Source: Tenodera sinensis | Lineage: Eukaryota; Arthropoda; Insecta; Mantodea; Mantidae | Reading direction: 5' to 3' | NCBI GenBank assembly: GCA_030765045.1 | Contig: CM060962.1 | Location: 165,758,694-165,822,693, forward strand | DNA: 64,000 nt | Shown here: positions 20,610 to 32,418 of the stretch, piece by piece | Layout: each line of letters starts with the position of its first letter | How positions within the stretch are numbered: position 1 is the stretch's first letter | The notes under the pieces: model-generated | What the model saw: the letters and a program-made list of their open reading frames with translations, nothing else | What the model was told of the DNA's origin: nothing | The model's database searches: none | Program-made: the position numbers and the translations under genes

Positions 20610-21340
20610 TTTTTTACTTTCTGTACTACATAAGTAGAGAAAGTATTGTATTCCAACCAAAAATTTGATGTCAAGATTTCACCGCTTTGAGCTTTGAGAC
20701 TCCCTGAATAAAAAAAAAGCATTTTTAGAAAAATGTTCGTGTGTGGGTCTGTCTGTCAGTGTGTGTACAGCATAACTCAAAAACGAAAAGTCAGTTAAAA
20801 ACCAAAGTTGTTATTTGAGTTTAATGCCTTTCAAGGATGCAACATGAAGATTTTGAAGAAAATAGCTCCACTCTAAACTATCCTTTACATGGAAAATGTT
20901 TTGAAAATGTTGATTTTTTGAAAATGGCTCTAATGATTAAAATAACATATGTTTAAGATACTTTTATGACAAATGAAATGTGTATTTTCAATTTTCTGGC
21001 TATAGCCCATGTAGTCCTGTTTACTATAGATGACTTTTGAATAACTCTTAAACCATAAGAGATAGACAAAATCTTACTGTACAAAAAATGTAGATCTCGC
21101 TGAAACACACAATCTATGAGAATGAGCTGGAGTCAACTTGAAACATGTTAGCTGCATAAAATCTTGCAATATTATTAAGATAAGTGAAGCTTTTCATTTC
21201 TAATTTGTTGTTGCTTTAAATTTGTACAAATGTTTATCTCAACTAATATGAAAAAGATATAGGAATAAGAGTTTGTAAGAATGGTTTGTACAGGAGTAGA
21301 GAAAGTCATATGAGTGCAAGACATCAGATTTTTCTTTCCT
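20610..21340. repeat. Dispersed repeat inserted in LINE A
   Basis: Starts near TACTTTCTGTACTACATAAG, which is partly self-complementary with the following AGTAGAGAAAGTA, and shares GAAAGTATTGTATTCCA, GATGTCAAGATTTCAC and AAAGCATTTTTAGAAAAA with 29105-29400. AGTAGAGAAAGT recurs near the far end (21295). No coding frame. Part of 21175-21220 also resembles the MITE arm at 52260-52302. Confidence 0.6.
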
Positions 21341-21359
21341 GTCCTTTACATTTTAAATG

Positions 21360-22430
21360 ATCTTGTGGGCTTTATTACCATCTGTCCTGTAATCCATTTT
21401 TTCTAAGAAATTATTAAAGTGATATTTTTAAGCAATATTTTTTAGTGAGACGCATTTCTTTCACTATATTTGTGTATCCGATATGTTTTTTGTTTGTTTA
21501 GCTGTATTGCTAGCTATATCCCTTTCCTTTTTCAGTTCTTCTAACTGGGGATTCCAAAAGGGTTTGAAACTTTTTATTCTTCCATGAGGAATATGTTTTT
21601 CTGTAGTTTCTAGGATAGCTTTACAGAAATTTTGTTTATATGATGTGGCTGTGAGTTTGTTTGAGCTTTAAATTTATTATCCAGTTCAGATTTATATTGG
21701 TTCCAATCTGCTTTTTTGAAGTTCCAATGCAGATTCATGTGATGTTGACTGACATTTATATTATCTAGTATTATATGCGCAATTACTGCTCTAAGACCAC
21801 GACTTGGATCTTCTATAACTTGTTTTCTAATCTTTGAAGCAATATCTGTTGTAGCTAACCAGAGGTCTGGTTTACTGCCTGTCCCAGAGTAATGTATGAT
21901 GGTTGTGGGATCTCCTTTATTATAAATCAGATCAAAGGTAATGGTATTCAAAAATTCTTCCATTATCTTCCCTATAGAATCCACTTTTTTACAACCCCAT
22001 CTTTTGGAATGGGCATTGAAATCTCCAATTACGACTTTTTTAATTAATTGGTCAATACGTGAGAGATCTGGTTCATTCCTGGGAGGATTGCAAATACTGT
22101 ATAAATAAAGATGTATTTTGTTGTCCCAAAACTTGGGCTTTATTAATTCAGATTCATCTGCGTTATCCATTTCTTTAATAATTTTAAAGGAGAATTTAAT
22201 ATCCTTTTTGACTCCAACTAATATTCCACTTCTTATCTGTCTATTTTTGGGGTAGTAGGTTTTTTAAAAATCCAGTAAAATTGAAGTATTTAAGTTAATC
22301 ATTTGTTAGATTTGCTTCTTGAACAAAAAATATATCAAATACAATTTTATTGAGCTCTATTCTTTTTGTTTGTGTGAGACCACCTGCATCCCATTGAAGA
22401 ATTCTGATGTTAGATCTTCTATTAATATTA
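21360..22430 (-). pseudogene. LINE A endonuclease and linker
   Basis: Begins with IRILQWDAGGLTQTKR and FVQEANLTN in one frame, then YLYSICNPPRNEPDLS, VVIGDFNAHSKRWGC and SGTGSKPDLWLATTDI (21610-22170), which are the N, GDFNAHS and PDL motifs of APE endonucleases that nick the target. The linker IPHGRIKSFKPFWNPQLEEL follows at about 21560. Several frame changes are present. Confidence 0.75.
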
Positions 22431-22455
22431 TATTTGGGCTCTCAAGATGTAGTTT

Positions 22456-22622
22456 CTGCACTGGTGGAATGAGATGGCGGTGGAAACAAGAGAACCCGGA
22501 GGAAACCCGCCCCAACTCTGCTTTCTCCACCACGAATCCCACATGCGGTTGCATGGGATCAAACCTGGGCCACTTTGGTGAGAAGCAAATGGTCTAACCA
22601 CTCAGCTACGGCATGGCCCAGA
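22456..22622 (-). repeat. tRNA-derived SINE
   Basis: On the minus strand, box A TAGCTGAGTGG (22608-22598) and box B GGTTTGATCCC (22565-22555) are followed by ATGTGGGATTCGTGGTGGA and a GTTTCCACCGCCATCTCATTCCACC segment shared with the SINE at 37869-38058. The 3' part after CATTCCACC is missing, cut where LINE A sequence begins. Confidence 0.78.
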
Positions 22623-22629
22623 AGAGAAC

Positions 22630-23570
22630 AAGAGATGACCAAGTAGTGGCGGTTCCTGGGGGATCACATACTCGCAGCTGCACACCCACTAATTTTTTCT
22701 GCATGCAAATGTGTATAGACATGCATGTGAGAAAGTCGAATGTCCAACTTTCTTGTACGTATATGAACTTGCTCATTTAATTTTCCCGTGCCCTCTTTAC
22801 CAAATGTCAGCTCACTTAGTCAACAAGCTGATACGCATAAACCCGATTTTGCAACTAGCGAAGGTAGCTTTCAGACGAGGGTATGCGGGGAGCGGTGCAA
22901 AGCTTGCATTTAAGAGTATGGCGAATTAAGGCAGCATAATCGACAAGGCCAACACATGCGGATTCTTACCACACAAGCGCACTACGTTCTCGCACAAGTC
23001 CCTCCATTTTCCTTGCTAAGAGCATTTCCCTCACGTTCAGAAGAACCTACTAGGCAGGCAACGTGGCGGTTCTAAATATAATGTAGCCATCTTCTATATT
23101 ATATTAATGTTATAAACACAATTACATCTAGTCTTATTAAGCGATTATAAATGCATATAATTGCTCTTCATGTCATAATTTACTAAGGCCAATACTTCAG
23201 TTTGGAATAGTTATTTTGTTACAGTGTTTATTACTGTTTGTTATGTTTGTGTTCTGGCAGCAAGTTGCATGCAGTTGTGTCTGCACATAGTGGGAAATTT
23301 GAATTTATGAAAGTGTGAAAATGAATAACATGGCGAAACTAAAGGAGATAAATCTTTTGGGTTTATTCTTATATGAGAAGCTGTTTTCTGTGCTTATTGT
23401 TTGTGAGTAAGAGAAATGGTGTCTGGACAAAAATTAGTTCTTGTGATTTTGGTCATTTAAAACAAAAAAATAGCAAAACATAAGAGCTCAATTGTCCATA
23501 TGAATTTAGAATTACAATTTTGTGGTCTGTGTTAGAGTAAGAAAGCGAGTAAAGGTGGAGAGGATGTAAT
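22630..23570. other. Intronic sequence without recognised genes
   Basis: A 72-codon frame at 22711-22929 has no known relatives that I recognise. TAGTGGCGGTTCCTGGGG at about 22641 could be a DNA-transposon terminus, but no inverted partner was found. Confidence 0.35.
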
Positions 23571-24021
23571 ATATTACACACCCACTGCGACAACTCACGA
23601 GCCGCAACTGTGACCAAGGTAGATCAGATAGAAAAGATTACAGGGAAGAGCGAAACACCAGTAAGTGGAAGTAATATTCTGCTCAGCTTGGGTACCTTGT
23701 GGTTGCCATTCACATATACCCTAGATGGGGTCCTCTGAGGGGAAACCTAAGATGTACAATACTTGCATTATCTGACTGTTTCTCTAAAATGGGGGAAATA
23801 CCATTTACATATGTGCTGGCCTATCACAGCACAACAGCGTCCCTCAGAGGCACATGAGGGGAAGGTTGGTGGATCTAAATACCACCTATTTAGTCCTCCC
23901 GGCTAGGTCCGATGGACCTGTTGACTAACGATAGGTGTGGTCCCCCTTGCAAAATGGGGGTTTAAGTCGGGTGATGTAACTGCCACATTGTAAAACTGGT
24001 GCCCGTTAAGAAAACCGTTAC

Positions 24022-27000
24022 ATGAAAGCCACGTACATGAGTATGAGTCCTAAAGATAAACATTCCGGAGTTAAAACTGTTGCCCAATCGGATCTCCGGG
24101 TGGGGACATCTTTAGGCAAATTTCATCACAACAATTCCAATACTTTAAGAATTCTACAATGGAATGCAGGAGGCATGTCCCAGCCTAAAAAACAAGAGCT
24201 AATGAAAATATTAAAAGACCAAGATATAGATGTCTTCACAGTACAAGAAGCCAATATATCAGAAGAACAGGAAATATACTTTGAAATGGATCAGTACACT
24301 ACACATATACTTCCAAAAGCTCATCAAATAGCAAGTGGTATTCTTACAGGAATTAAAAGAAATATGAAAGCTACTATTCAAATCCAAAAAACAATGGAAG
24401 AACAAGATAAATCAGAAATAGTTAAAATTGAAGTATGGAAAAGTAACTACCACTATAGAATTTACAGTATCTACAATCCTCCAGACAATACACTAGATCT
24501 AAATTCTATTCCCATAGAACCCAAAAGTATTTTAATAGGTGATTTTAATGCACACTCCTCTAGGTGGGGCTACAGAGATATAAATTCAGCAGGAAGAGTC
24601 ATAGAAGACCTGTTAAACTCATCAACAATGGAATTAATATTTAATCCAAATGATCCACCCACTTACCTTCATTATAATGGTTCGGGTACAAATCCTGATC
24701 TTCTGATGGTGTCATCTGACATAATTGACAATACAAAAAGAGAAATAATAGAAGACCTAGGTTCAGGCCACAGAATCACCATAAACTTCATAAGAGGTCT
24801 AATAAATAAAAGTAACAAACCAAAAATTAAAACTTCTTGGAATTTTAAAAAAGCAGATTGGTCCAGTTTCCAAAATGAGATAGAAGGGAAGTGTAATATA
24901 CTGTTAGAATCAGAGTTCAAGTCAACAGATGAAATGAATAAAAAAAATTGTGATTTTAGAACATATGAACTATAGGAAAGATGGAAATAAAATATACAAA
25001 TTCCTTAATAAAACAAAATTATCAAAAAATACAACTGAACCATTAAAACATAATAACAAAAACTTAACTACAGATAGGGAAATAGCAGAATCCCTTAACA
25101 AGTTTTATGCTCAGTCACAAAGAATACCCCAAGCGTATAAAAAACAAGATAAAACTATCAGAGAAACTAATAAGCCAAAAGATATATGAAATGATATTTT
25201 TATTCAAGATTTTAACGAAACAGAACTAGATTTAGCAATAGAACAATTACAGAACAAAAAATCTCCAGGACCCGACAAGATCCACCCAAAGTTTATTAAA
25301 TACCTTGGCAGGAAAGGAAAAGAAATCCTACTTAAACTGTATAACACGTGTTGGAGAATGACTGTGCCTTCCGACTGGAAAAAAACCATTATCATCCCGA
25401 TTTTAAAGAAAAACAAACCCTCAAACAATATTAATAGTTTCAGGCCAATATCTTTGACCAGTGTTATTGCAAAAGTGATGGAAAGAATGGTGGCATCTAG
25501 ACTTAACTAGTTCCTGGAATATTACAACTTGATTAATAGTTCACAGACCGGCTTCAGACAGAATCATAGTACAAGTGAAAATGTACTCCTACTAAGCCAA
25601 GACATCAAGGAACCTTTCAATAGAAAGGAGGATACCTTGGCAGTATTCATTGATTTTAAATCAGCATATGACTCAGTCTGGAGAAACAAATTAATTGAGA
25701 AGTTGCAATCAATAGGTGTGAAAAGCAACATGCTTAAATGGATAACTCAGTTTATTTTACAAAGATTTTGTGCCACAAAATATAATACATACATTTCCAA
25801 ATATAAACAAACACATCGAGGACTTCCTCAAGGTGCTGTTCTGAGCACAACACTCTTTAACATATATATAAATGACCTTCCATCAATAATAAAAACTTCA
25901 GAAACCAAAATTGCTTTATTTGCTGACGATGTAGTCATTTGGACTCCAGGCTCTCCAAAAAAACCTGAATTAATTAAAGACAGAATAGAAACAGCCCCAA
26001 ACAAAGTACATGAATGGAGCTCCAAAAACCTCATGACTATCAATGTGGAAAAAACAAATTATGAATTATTTACGCCAAAATACAAACCAGTTAATATTAA
26101 CATAAATTATAATGGTAAACCACGCAAAGCAGTTGATGATGCCAAATACATAGGCATCACTTTCGACAGAAAGCTAAGTTGGAAAAAACATATAACAAAC
26201 ATCTCAGAAAAGGTTGAAAAGAAACTGCAAATCCTGAAAAGGTTAGCTGGTGCTAAATGGGGCTGCTCAAGGAGAGTCCTTAACACAACATACAAAAAGT
26301 ATGTTAAACCAAACCTCTTGTACTGTTCTGAAGCTTTAATAACAGCAGCAAATGCTAACATCAATAAACTTGAACAAATACAAAATCAGGCTCTTCTCCT
26401 AATCACTGGAGCAGTTAAATCCACACCTATTGATGCCATGCTTGCCTTAACACGGACCCCATCAATAACAACAAAAATAGAAGAACAAGCATTGCTCCAA
26501 CACGAGAAAATGTTACGACTGCCAAACTCTAAATGGACAGAAGAGAACCTCCCCCCTTCAATCCTTAAAACTCATAGTAGTTTCCTAGAAAAGGTAACAC
26601 AGATTAAATCCAAATTGAACATTCCTAACACCAGAGAAAATCTACTTACAAGAGAAAATCCATTGGAATTATTGCAACCTACCTTCAGTTTGGAATTAAT
26701 AGAGGAAATAAGTAAATCAGACACACCAAAAGAAATACAAAAACTTCTAGCTCTGGAAACAATCAATACTAGATATCCCACAGAAGAATGGCTGCACATA
26801 TATACTGATGGATCCTCCACGGAAAACCTTACTGGAGCTGGAGTTACGTGTTCACATTTTTCCTTTTATCATTCTGTTGGCAGAGACACAACAAATTATG
26901 ATGGAGAAATAGAGGCTATATACATTGCTCTCCAATAATTATTAAATCTTCCCTTAAATAAATTTAACAAGGCAGTAATTCTTTCAGATTCTAAAGCTGC

Positions 27001-27568
27001 AATTCAGGGAATATGTTCAAATACTAGAAAGAAGTCAACAAAAATTAGAGAATGCTACAAAGTGTTAACACAACTCCAAAAAGTTAATAAGACTGTTCAT
27101 CTCCAATGGATTCCAGCACACTGTGGAGTCATGGGGAATGAAGCTGCAGACTCACTTGCAAAGAAAGGCACAACAATAAAACAAAAGTCTAAATTCAATT
27201 TCTCACATTCCTCAATAAAACACTTGATCATTAAAAAATTTTCTCATTCATAGCTACAAGAAATAGAAACAAATGCCAAAGATAAAAAATGGATTACACT
27301 ACTTTCCAACCCAGATATAATCCCCCAGAGCTCAAGGAAAACAGCGGTTGCAGCCTTCTGACTACTGACAAATCACGACTGCTTAGCAAGTCATCTCTAC
27401 AGAATAGGTATCTTAGCTTCACCAATATGTGTCCTGTGTAACGATCCAGCAGAAATGAACGAAGACCACTTGAAGACCTGTGAAGCATTAAGATCAGAAG
27501 AAACTACAGTTCAAAAGTATTGGAAAGCACGAATGCTAATGGCTTCATTGCCAGATGCAAGGCACTAG
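24022..27568 (+). pseudogene. LINE I ORF2: endonuclease, RT, RNase H
   Basis: Endonuclease at 24130-24900 (LRILQWNAGGMSQPKKQEL, VQEANIS, IYSIYNPP, ILIGDFNAHSSRWGY, GSGTNPDLLMVSSDI). A one-base shift occurs near an A8 run at 24940. From 24950 to the terminal TAG at 27566 everything is in one frame: RT (KKSPGPDKIHPKF, FRPISLTSVIAKVMERM, FIDFKSAYDSVW, GLPQGAVLSTTLFNIYINDL, FADD at 25919-25930), RNase H (HIYTDGSSTENLTGAG, GEIEAI, ILSDSKAAI, WIPAHCGVMGNEAADSLAKKG) and a zinc-like CVLC..H..C end. Five in-frame stops at 25187, 25508, 26936, 27251 and 27359 inactivate it. Expected residues at several stops are Trp, Gln or Arg. The intact enzyme would nick DNA and prime reverse transcription in the nucleus. 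Confidence 0.85.
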
Positions 27569-27592
27569 AAAACAACAACAACAACAACAACT
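27569..27592 (+). repeat. (CAA)n tail of LINE I
   Basis: Seven CAA-type units right after the ORF2 stop. The SINE at 37869-38058 and the R2-like fragment ending at 61073 carry the same kind of tail. Confidence 0.85.
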
Positions 27593-27799
27593 GTTTCTTG
27601 TCCTTGTCCTCTAACTGATGCAATTGTGGGACTATTTTGGAATCTTTCATTGTAAGATGCATTCAAATTTGATTGATTTATTGGGACATTTGGCAAACAA
27701 TGATGCTAAATACAAAGGATGTTAAAAACTATTATTTATGGAATGGAAGCTGTTTTAGGTGACATAATTTCACAGAATTATGAAAATAAGTCAGTTTTA

Positions 27800-28680
27800 G
27801 GAAATATTGCAACTAGGGTTCTAAAATTATTGGCATTAGAGACAATTCATACTAGATTTCCAGAACATGAGTGGCTCCATATTTATACTGATGGATTATT
27901 GATATCAAACCAAGATGGAGCAGGTGCTGGAGTCACATGTCATCTCTTTTCCTATTACAAATCTTTAAGTTATGGAACTACTAACTTTGATGGAGAAATT
28001 GAAGCAATTCGAATGGCCCTACAAAATCTTTTGTACATAATTTCACATTTTCAGCAAGCAGTTATTCTCTCAGATTCCAGGGCAGCAATTATAGTAGCAA
28101 TTACTTCCAAGTTGTCACCAAAAAACCAAACAATTATAGAATGTTGGTAAATGCTTAGCCATCTAACAGCACTTCAAAAACACCTAGTCTTCCAATGGAT
28201 ACCAGCTCACTGTGGACTGTGTGGTAATGAGAAAGCTTATTTTCTTGCAAAAAAGGGTACCAGCGGTGTACAAAACTCTATAGTTAATCTACCATTTTAT
28301 GCAGCTAAAAGATTAGTCAACTCTGAATTCAAAAAAATTATTGCAAAATATTACTATGAAAAATCAAAGAATAAAAGATGGGAACTACCAAACATTCAAA
28401 CAGTAATTCCTGAGTATCCTCGAAAAACAGCAGTTGCAACCTTCAGGTTGATTACAGGACATGATTGTCTGGCAAAACATTTAAACAGAATTGGGATATA
28501 TTCTTCACCACTCTGTCCTCTATGTGATCTGCAAGAGGAAATGGATCGAGACCACCTTCAAATATGCCCGGCCACTTCTAGTGCCCCATCCATCAGTGAA
28601 AAATATTGGAGAGCAAGAGGATTAATGACTTCATTGTCAGAAATCCAGCATTAGCTAACAACAGCATATCTCTTGGGTAC
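27800..28680 (+). pseudogene. 5'-truncated I-type LINE: RNase H and C-terminus
   Basis: A single frame with one TAA at 28148-28150. It has KLLALETIHTRFPEHEWLHI, YTDGLLISNQDGAGAGV, FDGEIEAIRMALQ, ILSDSRAAI, then after the stop FQWIPAHCGLCGNEKAY and FRLITGHDCLAKHLNR, followed by the zinc-like CPLCDLQEEMDRDHLQIC. It stops at 28654. The same subfamily as LINE A (LISNQDGAG signature), in opposite orientation. RT and endonuclease are absent, so this is a typical 5' truncation. Confidence 0.82.
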
Positions 28681-29104
28681 TTTTTAAAATATGAGATGTG
28701 TGTCGGATGCATGTTGCATCCATCATCATACTGAATTCCAACAGTCTTGTAAAGAGAATTCTGTTAGTATGACTCTGTTGTACCCTTACAGGGTTTGATG
28801 AAACCCTTAATCATATTATCTCACACTAGTATATCAAAGTTGAACATATGATATTTGTGCTGGAGGATAAATGTATTTTCCCTGTCAGTTTACATTGATA
28901 GTCTTAAAAAAGATAGGCTCTGCATCAGTATCATGATGTGTTTGCCAGAAATATGATTCAGCTGCTGATTTTCTTCCTGATTTTATTTGATACATCTGAA
29001 GGGTTCCTTTATCTTTATTTCCAGATTCACATTGGTTTTTCTGATAAAATTTATTGCACTGTTTGCAGTTAATCTTGGGAATTTTTTAAAACTTTTGCTT
29101 ATTT

Positions 29105-29266
29105 TCACTTTCTCTACTATGTATAGTAAGTAGGGGAAGTATTGTATTCCACCCAAAATTTCAATGTCAAGATTTCACTGGAAATGTATGTCTTGAGGCC
29201 CCTGAATCCAAAAAAAAAAGCATTTTTAGAAAAAGGTCCATGTGTGTGTGGTGTGTGTGTGTGTGT

Positions 29267-29311
<45 letters not shown>

Positions 29312-29420
29312 TGTGTCTGTGTCTGTGTCTGTGTGTGTCTGTGAACAGCATAACCCAAAAACAAAAAGTCCATTAAAACCAAGTTGGTATTGAAATTGGT
29401 ATTGCCAGGTTTATTACGAA
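29105..29420. repeat. Second copy of the dispersed repeat, with (GT)n
   Basis: Shares GGGGAAGTATTGTATTCCA, AATGTCAAGATTTCAC, AAAGCATTTTTAGAAAAA and AACAGCATAACCCAAAAAC with 20610-20820. A GT-rich microsatellite (29238-29341) has expanded inside it. TACTATGTATAGTA at 29116 is palindromic. Confidence 0.6.
29238..29341. repeat. (GT)n/(GTGTCT)n microsatellite
   Basis: Nearly pure GT dinucleotides with several TGTGTC units near the 3' end. Confidence 0.95.
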
Positions 29421-29774
29421 AAAAAAGGAAGATTTTCCTTTTTTTAGGAAAACAAACAGGTAGATTTTTTTCACTGACACAAATAAATGCCAAAGTAGAA
29501 TTTTTAAGACTCATTTTGGTCATGAGCACTTTTATTGTTGGTATTTATTTGCAGATTTTGTTTTTTTAACAATTTTGTATCATATTTTGCAATTTCAAAA
29601 AAATTGTTTACATGACTACGGAAAGTGTACAACCACCTGTAATTCAGATTCAATCAGTTCCTTAGTGCATCTGTTTCTCACATCAGTGAAAATGCATCCA
29701 TTTCACAAATTAAACGACTGAAATGAAAATCAAAATATAAAACTAAGCTGGTTTGATAAAATAATATATCATAA

Positions 29775-30560
29775 ATGTTTAATAACTTTAGTACCCACTA
29801 CAACACTTCTATTCTGAGCAAACACTTATTGCTTACACCCCCAGGGGCCTACTATGGTAGGAATGGGTTAGGCACACCCGGGGTCCTGAGCTGCTCACCC
29901 TCATTTCACCCCCTTCATATCTATCAACTGAGCCACGTTGTAGCTGCATTTGTTGCTACTTTTCATCACCCTCTTCCTCTTCTAGGTATATTCTGGTTAT
30001 TAGTTTGCAAGATCTTAGGTTTATAACTCCTGTCTCACAAGCAGGGATCTTTCCTATCTCCATGGTCCTGTCCCACGGTTTCAGTACGACTCCTGACTTG
30101 TGTGTTGTTTGGAGGTCTCAGGTGCAAAGGTGCACTGCCCTCATGTGTAGCCTTAGTTTTGGAGCCTGTTCACACTGTCATGTACACCCACGTAGCTCTC
30201 AGAGGGCCTGGCCTGTATTAATTCCCTGACGGCTGTGTGCCATCGGCTTAGTATCACTGGCCAGACATGTTACCACTGACGGAACCCCATTGTGATCAAC
30301 CACAAGTCCCCCGAATCCATGGTGACTCCATTGAGGCAGTGTGGACTAAATTGGGGAGCCACAGGCGGTTATTCCTGTGGTAGGGGCATAAAGCTGAGGT
30401 GTGCGTGGTAAACGGTTTACCCATGTGGACAAGCAGTGGAGATCAGAGGGTAGTCCCTCTGAAGTAGGCTTTGAGATCAGTCATGGTGGGGTCTCCATGG
30501 TGGCAGGGACTGTGGAAATTTGGTGTCTTTTATCTTTGACCCACAGATAGCAGACTGACG
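29775..30560 (+). other. GC-richer leader-like sequence upstream of a LINE ORF1
   Basis: About 48% GC against an AT-rich background and no sustained frame. It precedes a LINE ORF1 relic (30960-31577) on the same strand and looks like a LINE 5' untranslated region, but I cannot prove the connection because a SINE lies between. Confidence 0.35.
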
Positions 30561-30689
30561 TCGATGGTTCCAGATGGGAGTCCAATTCATCATGCATCTG
30601 CACAAACCCTCCCATTTTGACAGTTTTTTAGTAATGACCTTGGCCTGTGAATGGAAAGTAATGAAGGATCTGAGCCCCTTTTATATCAA

Positions 30690-30902
30690 TTAATTAAAAA
30701 TTATTTTGCTGCCAGGGTCACATCAGCGTTGCCGGTGTGCCGGAATTTCGTCCTGCAGGAGTTCTTTTACATGCCAGTAAATCTACTGACATGGAGCTGT
30801 CATTTTTAAGCATACTTAAAACCATCGGTCTGGGCCAGATTTGAACCCGCGACCTTGGGATCAGTAGGCCAGTGTCTAACCAACTGAGCCACCCAGACTG
30901 AC
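30690..30902 (-). repeat. tRNA-derived SINE
   Basis: Minus strand: box A TGGCTCAGTTGG (30891-30880), box B GGTTCAAATCT (30847-30837), then a body with AGTAGATTTACTGGCATG, AAAGAACTCCTGCAGGACG and AATTCCGGCACACCGGC. A body of this kind recurs in polyneopteran insect genomes as far as I remember, which supports the organism guess but is not verified here. Confidence 0.75.
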
Positions 30903-30959
30903 TTTTTATATCAAGAAAGAAGTCAACAGGATCTATAGCCCAGTTAAAAACGCTACCCG

Positions 30960-31577
30960 TATTTGAGACAGTACGCTTTTGGTAGAAGTGACCACTGCAG
31001 ACCAGTGCCAGAAATTGTTAAAAGAGCGAGTTTGCTGGGCTCCTACCCCATCCGGGCAGCTCCACACAAATCGCTAAACTCATGTAGAGGAGTTGTCACC
31101 ACCTCTAGTCTAGATGGTCTGTCAAACGAGGAAAGTAACTTGCCTATCTGACCAACGAGTGTGTCAAGCCTACTGCCTCACTTGGAAGCAGGATGGTGAG
31201 GAGTCTCGCTTATGCACAGTGTTTCTCACCTTTAAGGGTACACAGTTGCCAGAATATATATTCTGTGGCTATGAGCGTGCTGCAGTACATCAGTATGTTC
31301 TGAACCCTTTGCGCTGTTTTCGTGTCACGAGTTCAGACATACTAAGACGTCCTGTAACAATCCTGCTCTTTGTGAGTGTTGTGGTTCACCAGCGCATGAG
31401 GACACCACATGTACCCGGGACCCTTGCTGTGTGAACTGTGGAGGGAATCATCCATCCAGCTCATGTCTGTGTTCTAAGTTTTTGGACGAGAAGTCAATAC
31501 AGGAGTTGTGCGTCAAAGAACGCCTAACCTTTCCGGAAGCGCATCAATGCATAGTGACTGAGAGCAAGAAGTTCTGA
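30960..31577 (+). pseudogene. LINE ORF1 (gag-like) with three zinc knuckles
   Basis: The N-terminal part (APHKSLNSCRGVVTT, SLDGLSNEE, LTFKGTQLPEYIFCGYERAAV, VLNPLRCFR) follows the RNA-binding region of Jockey/I-type ORF1 proteins. In a neighbouring frame come the knuckles SCHEFRHTKTSC, CECCGSPAHEDTTC (C-x2-C-x4-H-x4-C) and CVNCGGNHPSSSC, ending KKF-stop at 31575. At least two frame changes are needed. ORF1 proteins of this group bind the LINE RNA. No ORF2 follows; this is an isolated 5' fragment. Confidence 0.75.
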
Positions 31578-31759
31578 AACAGGGATTACTGAAACATGAA
31601 GTCAGTCATCCTGTCAATTCATGACCACTTTTCTTAGAAATTCATCCAAGTGAGGGGATATCCATTGCATCACTGAACAGCGTATATTGACTAAATAAAG
31701 TATCTGATGAACCAGCAATGACAACTACCTTTTAAAGTATATTATAGGACCAAAAGGCA

Positions 31760-31830
31760 CACAGGAGTACATAGAGACCCAACTCCCAGCCATGACTCAT
31801 AGTGTTAACCACTAGACTATGTGGAGACCC
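31760..31830 (-). repeat. Possible tRNA-like SINE remnant
   Basis: Minus strand reads CATAGTCTAGTGGTTAACAC, with a box-A-like TAGTCTAGTGG, followed about 20 bases later by GGAGTTGGGTCTC in the box-B position. Degenerate. Confidence 0.35.
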
Positions 31831-32418
31831 ACTCACTTCACTATAGCTACAGGAGGTGCTTTATAACCATCTTGTATGTATGGCTAAATATGTGGAGTAG
31901 CCATTTAATCATGTTGCTAACCAGCCTATGGAAAGATCATTCTTGAAAAGAATGAACTAAATTTCCTTTTAACTCCCCCCCCCCTCCCCCCATGTTTACC
32001 ACTGTTTTAATGTACCTATATAGTATTTTTATTTACTCCTTTATTGCCAGGTGTGAAAGGTATATTAAACCTATTAGTGTATGAGTAATAGAAAACAAAA
32101 ATTATACTACTTTGCTTCAGTACAATGGGTTCAGGTACCTGCAGGGGGCTGGATGAGCCCTCTGAGGACTGTCCTCTGCTTATGCACTTGGCTACATAGG
32201 TAATATTTAATATTACATCTTCATTCCCCTGAAAACCATAAAATGAAGAAACAGATCTTTGAAGCATTGAGTTCCATTTAATCAGAAAAGCCTCACATGA
32301 TGTGTAATGATCTTGTTATTAATTTTTTCTTACAGAAAGAAATGTTGATGCTTATACCTTCTTAAAACATTATTTTTAAAAAGAGTGGTTTCATAAAGAA
32401 AGTGATTTTAAATTTCAG

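Larger units (their letters stand above)
18225..22455 (-). mobile_element. I-type LINE relic (LINE A)
   Basis: Read on the minus strand it has, in order, an APE-type endonuclease (from about 22425), linker, reverse transcriptase, thumb and RNase H, ending near 18225. An unrelated repeat (about 20570-21340) sits between endonuclease linker and RT. Many stops and frameshifts make it inactive. It is the same subfamily as the plus-strand fragment at 27800-28660 and a cousin of the LINE at 24022-27592. LINEs with a terminal RNase H belong to the I group. It lies antisense in the mutarotase intron. Confidence 0.8.
23580..27592 (+). mobile_element. I-type LINE (LINE I)
   Basis: A near full-length ORF2 preceded by about 440 bases of GC-richer leader (23580-24020) and ending in a (CAA)n tail. 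The order is APE endonuclease, RT, RNase H and a CxxC..H..C zinc-like end, which is the I group layout. No ORF1 is visible. Compared with the usual ORF2, part of the linker between endonuclease and RT is missing near 24940. Confidence 0.85.
7893..32418 (+). other. Large transposon-filled intron of the mutarotase gene
   Basis: Defined by the donor GTGTGT at 7893 and the acceptor AG at 32417-32418, with matching phases of the flanking exons. It contains at least one complete LTR retrotransposon, a solo LTR, several LINE copies and several SINEs. That the exons are joined directly is inferred from the continuous homology (QLCQIA-R-VCHPPSG). Confidence 0.75.

Noticed and set aside
22555..22608. 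Functional tRNA gene
   Set aside because: Box A and B are present, but no cloverleaf with anticodon arm can be supported, and the sequence continues into a SINE body. The same applies to 8385, 30837 and 37345.
29142..29529. Frames with Cys-Val or Thr-His runs
   Set aside because: Created by the (GT)n microsatellite.
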